NCBI GenBank assembly: GCA_012932295.1
Contig: JAAONU010000010.1
Coordinates: 23,558,977-23,622,976 of the forward strand
Source: Cyclina sinensis
Taxonomy: Eukaryota > Mollusca > Bivalvia > Venerida > Veneridae
DNA: 64,000 nt
Reading direction: 5' to 3'
Shown: positions 60,795-64,000 of the stretch, piece by piece
Layout: each line of letters starts with the position of its first letter
Position numbering within the stretch: the first letter of the stretch is position 1
Translations under genes and position numbers: made by a program
Notes under the pieces: generated by a model
What the model was told of the DNA's origin: nothing
What the model saw: only the letters and a program-made list of their open reading frames with translations
Databases searched by the model: none

Positions 60795-62581
60795 ACATGG
60801 TGAAAAAAATGTTTGGTATGGTTATTTAACTGAACCAAATTTTATTTGCTGTCCAGCTTTGGACATTGTGCCTAAAAATCAAGTCGTCAGAAAATAACGA
60901 TACTCTGGTAAGGAGCGGGAGAAAATGGCCATTCATGATTTATCTACAAGAACAGGTAAGCTAATATCAGCTTGTCTTGATATAGTGTTTTTACTTTGTA
61001 AATATAATATATGAGAAAGCATAAAATAAGTCATTGAAACAAGAAAATTTTAAGTAAAAATGATGAAATAAAACTGCACATTTTAGGTTCTTGGGAAATA
61101 AGAATAAGTTGTGTCTTAGGTCTGTCTGACTGTCTAAGGATTGTAGGTTTGAGGAATAGAGCTAGAACATTATTTTCAGCTCTGAACAATCTTGATATAG
61201 ACATTTCTGATCAAGATTCAACCTATGACTAGGCAAATGCATATGAACAGATGTAAATAAGTACAAAAACAGAGCTATACTTTCCTTGTACTTAAAATAA
61301 TGAAAAGAAAGTATTGGAATGTTGGGTTCTATAAGAGTGAATTCCTCAGTCCAGCTATGGATCTAGTCTTGCGAAAGCAGACTTCCATTCAGATTAGATA
61401 TTTTGTTCAGATATTATGCCTTTATTTGTCTTAAATTGTGAACAAAGAAAAGGTTTACCTTTCACAATTTTTCAGAAGTCATTTTTTATATATATGTGTT
61501 ATATAGACAGACGTGTAGACGGTATACTGTGCTCAGTTTTAAGAATGACTTACTTCTTTGCACACTACAAAAAGGAAAGTGGATATATAAGGTAAATATC
61601 AGAGTTGAAATAAGTCCTTCATGTCATTACAAAGACACTGCTTTCCTGAGAGAAGAAGTGAAGAGTATAAATTGAGGGGTGGACATGGAAAAATGTAGTC
61701 TGTTTCTTTATTTTGTAGCAACTTCTTGTGACCCTTTGAATTCAAACAAAATTGATAAGATATTAAACAGCTTAATTCTCATTCTGTTGTAATTTATGTC
61801 AAACTGAATGAGTGATCATTCTGAATATTTTCCAGGGTGGTAGATTGCAGATCTGATTCTGAGGGGGAATTTCCAGTAGGATGTTAAACCCACACAGTCG
61901 TCATGAAGTGTGAACTAAAGTAACCATCGTCAGGTCTGAAGGCTGAAATTGATTAGACTTAACTTTTTGAATCAAGTATCTCGTTAATCTATTGTGTCAT
62001 AGTCTATTCTAAATGTTCAGTTTAATGTTGTTTAATCAAATTTTACAAAGTTTCAGTGTGTTGTCATCTTAATTTCCTCATCCAGATGTAATGATGACAG
62101 AAATGTGTGACCATTGAAACAAATGATGTGGGTCCGCTGCCAGTTTAAAGAATCACAGTGCATTTGTAAATGTTACACTTATGAAAATGTATATACACTT
62201 TTGAAATGAAGTTAAGTTTGAAGTAATTCGTACTGAAGAAAGAAAATAGGATCTTGTCGAATGTCAGTTTAATTTTATATTTTTGCATTGAATCTTTACG
62301 AGTTTGAAAAGCAAAAGAACCAGTTGATTGTTAAAGTCAGCACAGACAAAAAGACATATTCTATCTGAGGTTTTAATTTTTATAAATTTTATCATGTTTC
62401 ATGTTATTTTACTGTTACTTGTTGTTATTAGGTTACTCTCAGATGTCAGCAAAGAACGGCTGAGGTGTCAGAAACTAAAGAGAAAATCAGTGCCGCATAT
62501 GATGAATATCGTGTTATGACCACATATGGTTCTGTCATGAACGTTGCTGTAGTTGAAATGGTCGGAATGGTTCCAATATAG
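60795..62581 (+). other. Possible exons of an unrecognised transcript
   Basis: Two stretches have exon-like borders: 60795-60955 (tttactttcag before, aacag|gtaagc after) and 62432-62581 (ttattag before, a 49-codon open frame after). Nothing similar was recognised, and the frames are short. They may be chance splice-like words. Confidence 0.15.
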
Positions 62582-64000
62582 CAGTTTTCTCATAGATATC
62601 TAAACTATGTAAGTTTTTTTCTGATAATAGATTTATTTAAGCAAGTAATCGCGTAAACTAGTTTTGATAATGATTTCGGAAGTATGTAAATGATAAAAAG
62701 GGGTTGACATCATTAGTGGTCATAGAAATGAGACCCTTAACTGAGATTTGTTTTTATGAAATTTGATTCTGCACAAGGTAGAAGTATCTATATTCTTGAA
62801 ATGGAGACTCTTTGGTTTTGCATAGTATATATAAAGATGTTAAATTAATAACTCATGATGTCAGTCGGAATATAAAAAAAAAATTACTATAAGAAAGTAA
62901 TATGATAATGGAAGATAAAAATAAGAGAAATATAATCATTATTGTTTTCAATTTAAAACTGACTACAGTTTTGGTTACGTTCATTCATGCATGCATGGAA
63001 GAGACAAACTATACATAAAATTTAAAAAAAAAGAATAAGGCAAATACTCAAGTAACATTTCATTTAATATATGAAAAAAAATGTTGTTGTTCTGAAGTTC
63101 TGTGATCCTTACTTAGTTCATTGATGACCATATTAATGACGGAATAGAACAGGATCATATTTGGGTCTGTTTAAATTTTCCTGTACTAATTTACGGTACA
63201 GAAAGAAGTCTGGACCATGCGGCTGGTACATCAAGGTAATAGGCTGCAAATCCTACGATCTCAGGACCAAGTGTACCAACTGTCAAAAAATTTGTAACAC
63301 GTAAAATCAGGACCAATCTTCTACACATGGAAAGAAACTTTTGATGTAATAAAGCAAAAGTTCTTCAGGCTCACCAGTACTTTTTTGTTAGAGGAAATAA
63401 ACATGCATTTTAACGAAGAAACCAGTGTGTGTAGCTGAACCTATACAGAAAGGTGTAAGACACTTGGATTTGCTTGCCTTCAAAACAGATAAGGTAAATG
63501 TTGATTTAATTGGGGAAACAACATGTTTCTCATTGATTGTTTAGATTAAGGAAATTTATATATTGGTTTACTGAATTTCATTATTGCATTTTTGGTGACT
63601 GCTTTAGATTTAATCAGTGCCAGAAAGATGACTGATTGAAATATTGTTTACAGTAATTGTTCTTGATTTTATTATATTTACAACATTTGTTTTTTATACC
63701 CCGGCATATAATGATCAAACCATCCATTCATACGTCTGTACGGTTAACTTATTTCGGCAAATTGGATATGTCTTAAGTTCTACTTGTACCAGCGGCTTTA
63801 TGCCATACCCAATAACCAATACAGAGGCTATGAGTCTGGCAAGTTAGGTAACTGTGGCATCCATTCCCCCCCCCCCCCCCCCCCCCTGTAAACTCCCCCC
63901 TTTCCTTTATTCATTTTGGAAGTAGGTACAGTTAACCTTTTTCCGCAGATTGGATATTTTTCAGTTTGAATAAATAACAATGACTACGCACTTTATTTTG
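62582..64000. other. No gene seen; 21-base poly-C tract
   Basis: Non-coding, AT-rich, with a run of 21 cytosines at 63866-63886 followed by a second short C run. Such runs are slippage-prone and often mark an assembly weak point. Confidence 0.6.

Overview
The window is 64 kb of AT-rich, intron-rich, transposon-dense eukaryotic DNA. The repertoire fits a lophotrochozoan, most probably a bivalve mollusc: LINEs, tRNA-derived SINEs, mariner, Tc1 and pogo-type elements, a Ty3/gypsy remnant and a CARD-NACHT (NLR-like) gene. The species cannot be named from sequence alone. There are no bacterial-style operons, rRNA genes or CRISPR arrays.

One host gene can be supported. It lies on the + strand from about 36.7 to 55.2 kb. 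Four exons (36703-36873, 37613-37814, 41038-41103, 52706-55173) join with matching phases and GT/AG borders. They give a predicted protein of 968 residues with an N-terminal CARD-like death fold, a short linker, a NACHT NTPase and a long C-terminal region with weak leucine-rich character. This is the architecture of a cytosolic innate immune receptor. Its introns hold old mobile DNA: a LINE 3' tail, a Tc1 relic, a gypsy remnant, three SINE copies and a TIR element carrying a tRNA-like module.

The left part (about 1.2-25.4 kb) contains two diverged copies of one unit: a 28-bp minisatellite, a flank, a dead LINE reverse transcriptase and a downstream flank. Copy 1 spans about 1.2-6.5 kb and copy 2 about 13.6-25.4 kb. 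Copy 1 was later hit by a SINE (11-bp target duplication). Copy 2 was hit by an 8.2-kb LINE composite (15-bp target duplication, poly-A). Each insertion has its empty site in the sister copy. The composite looks nested: an ORF1-only, half-LINE-like element (ORF1 plus a leftover ORF2 C-terminus) apparently interrupted by a second LINE. That second LINE has an intact 1158-residue endonuclease/reverse transcriptase ORF, a 2A-like motif near its N-terminus and tandem 240-bp units upstream.

The middle (25.4-36.4 kb) has no supported host gene. It holds a foldback element, a pogo/Tigger-like non-autonomous element, a 1.5-kb minisatellite with a roughly 32-bp period, a CG-rich motif cluster, an AT-rich palindrome, a second short minisatellite and a broken mariner with good inverted repeats. 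The right end (55.6-64 kb) starts with a well-preserved mariner on the - strand. Its DD34D transposase is complete if a 182-bp GT-AG interval is removed as an intron. After it come SINE and TIR-element relics and sequence with no recognisable gene.
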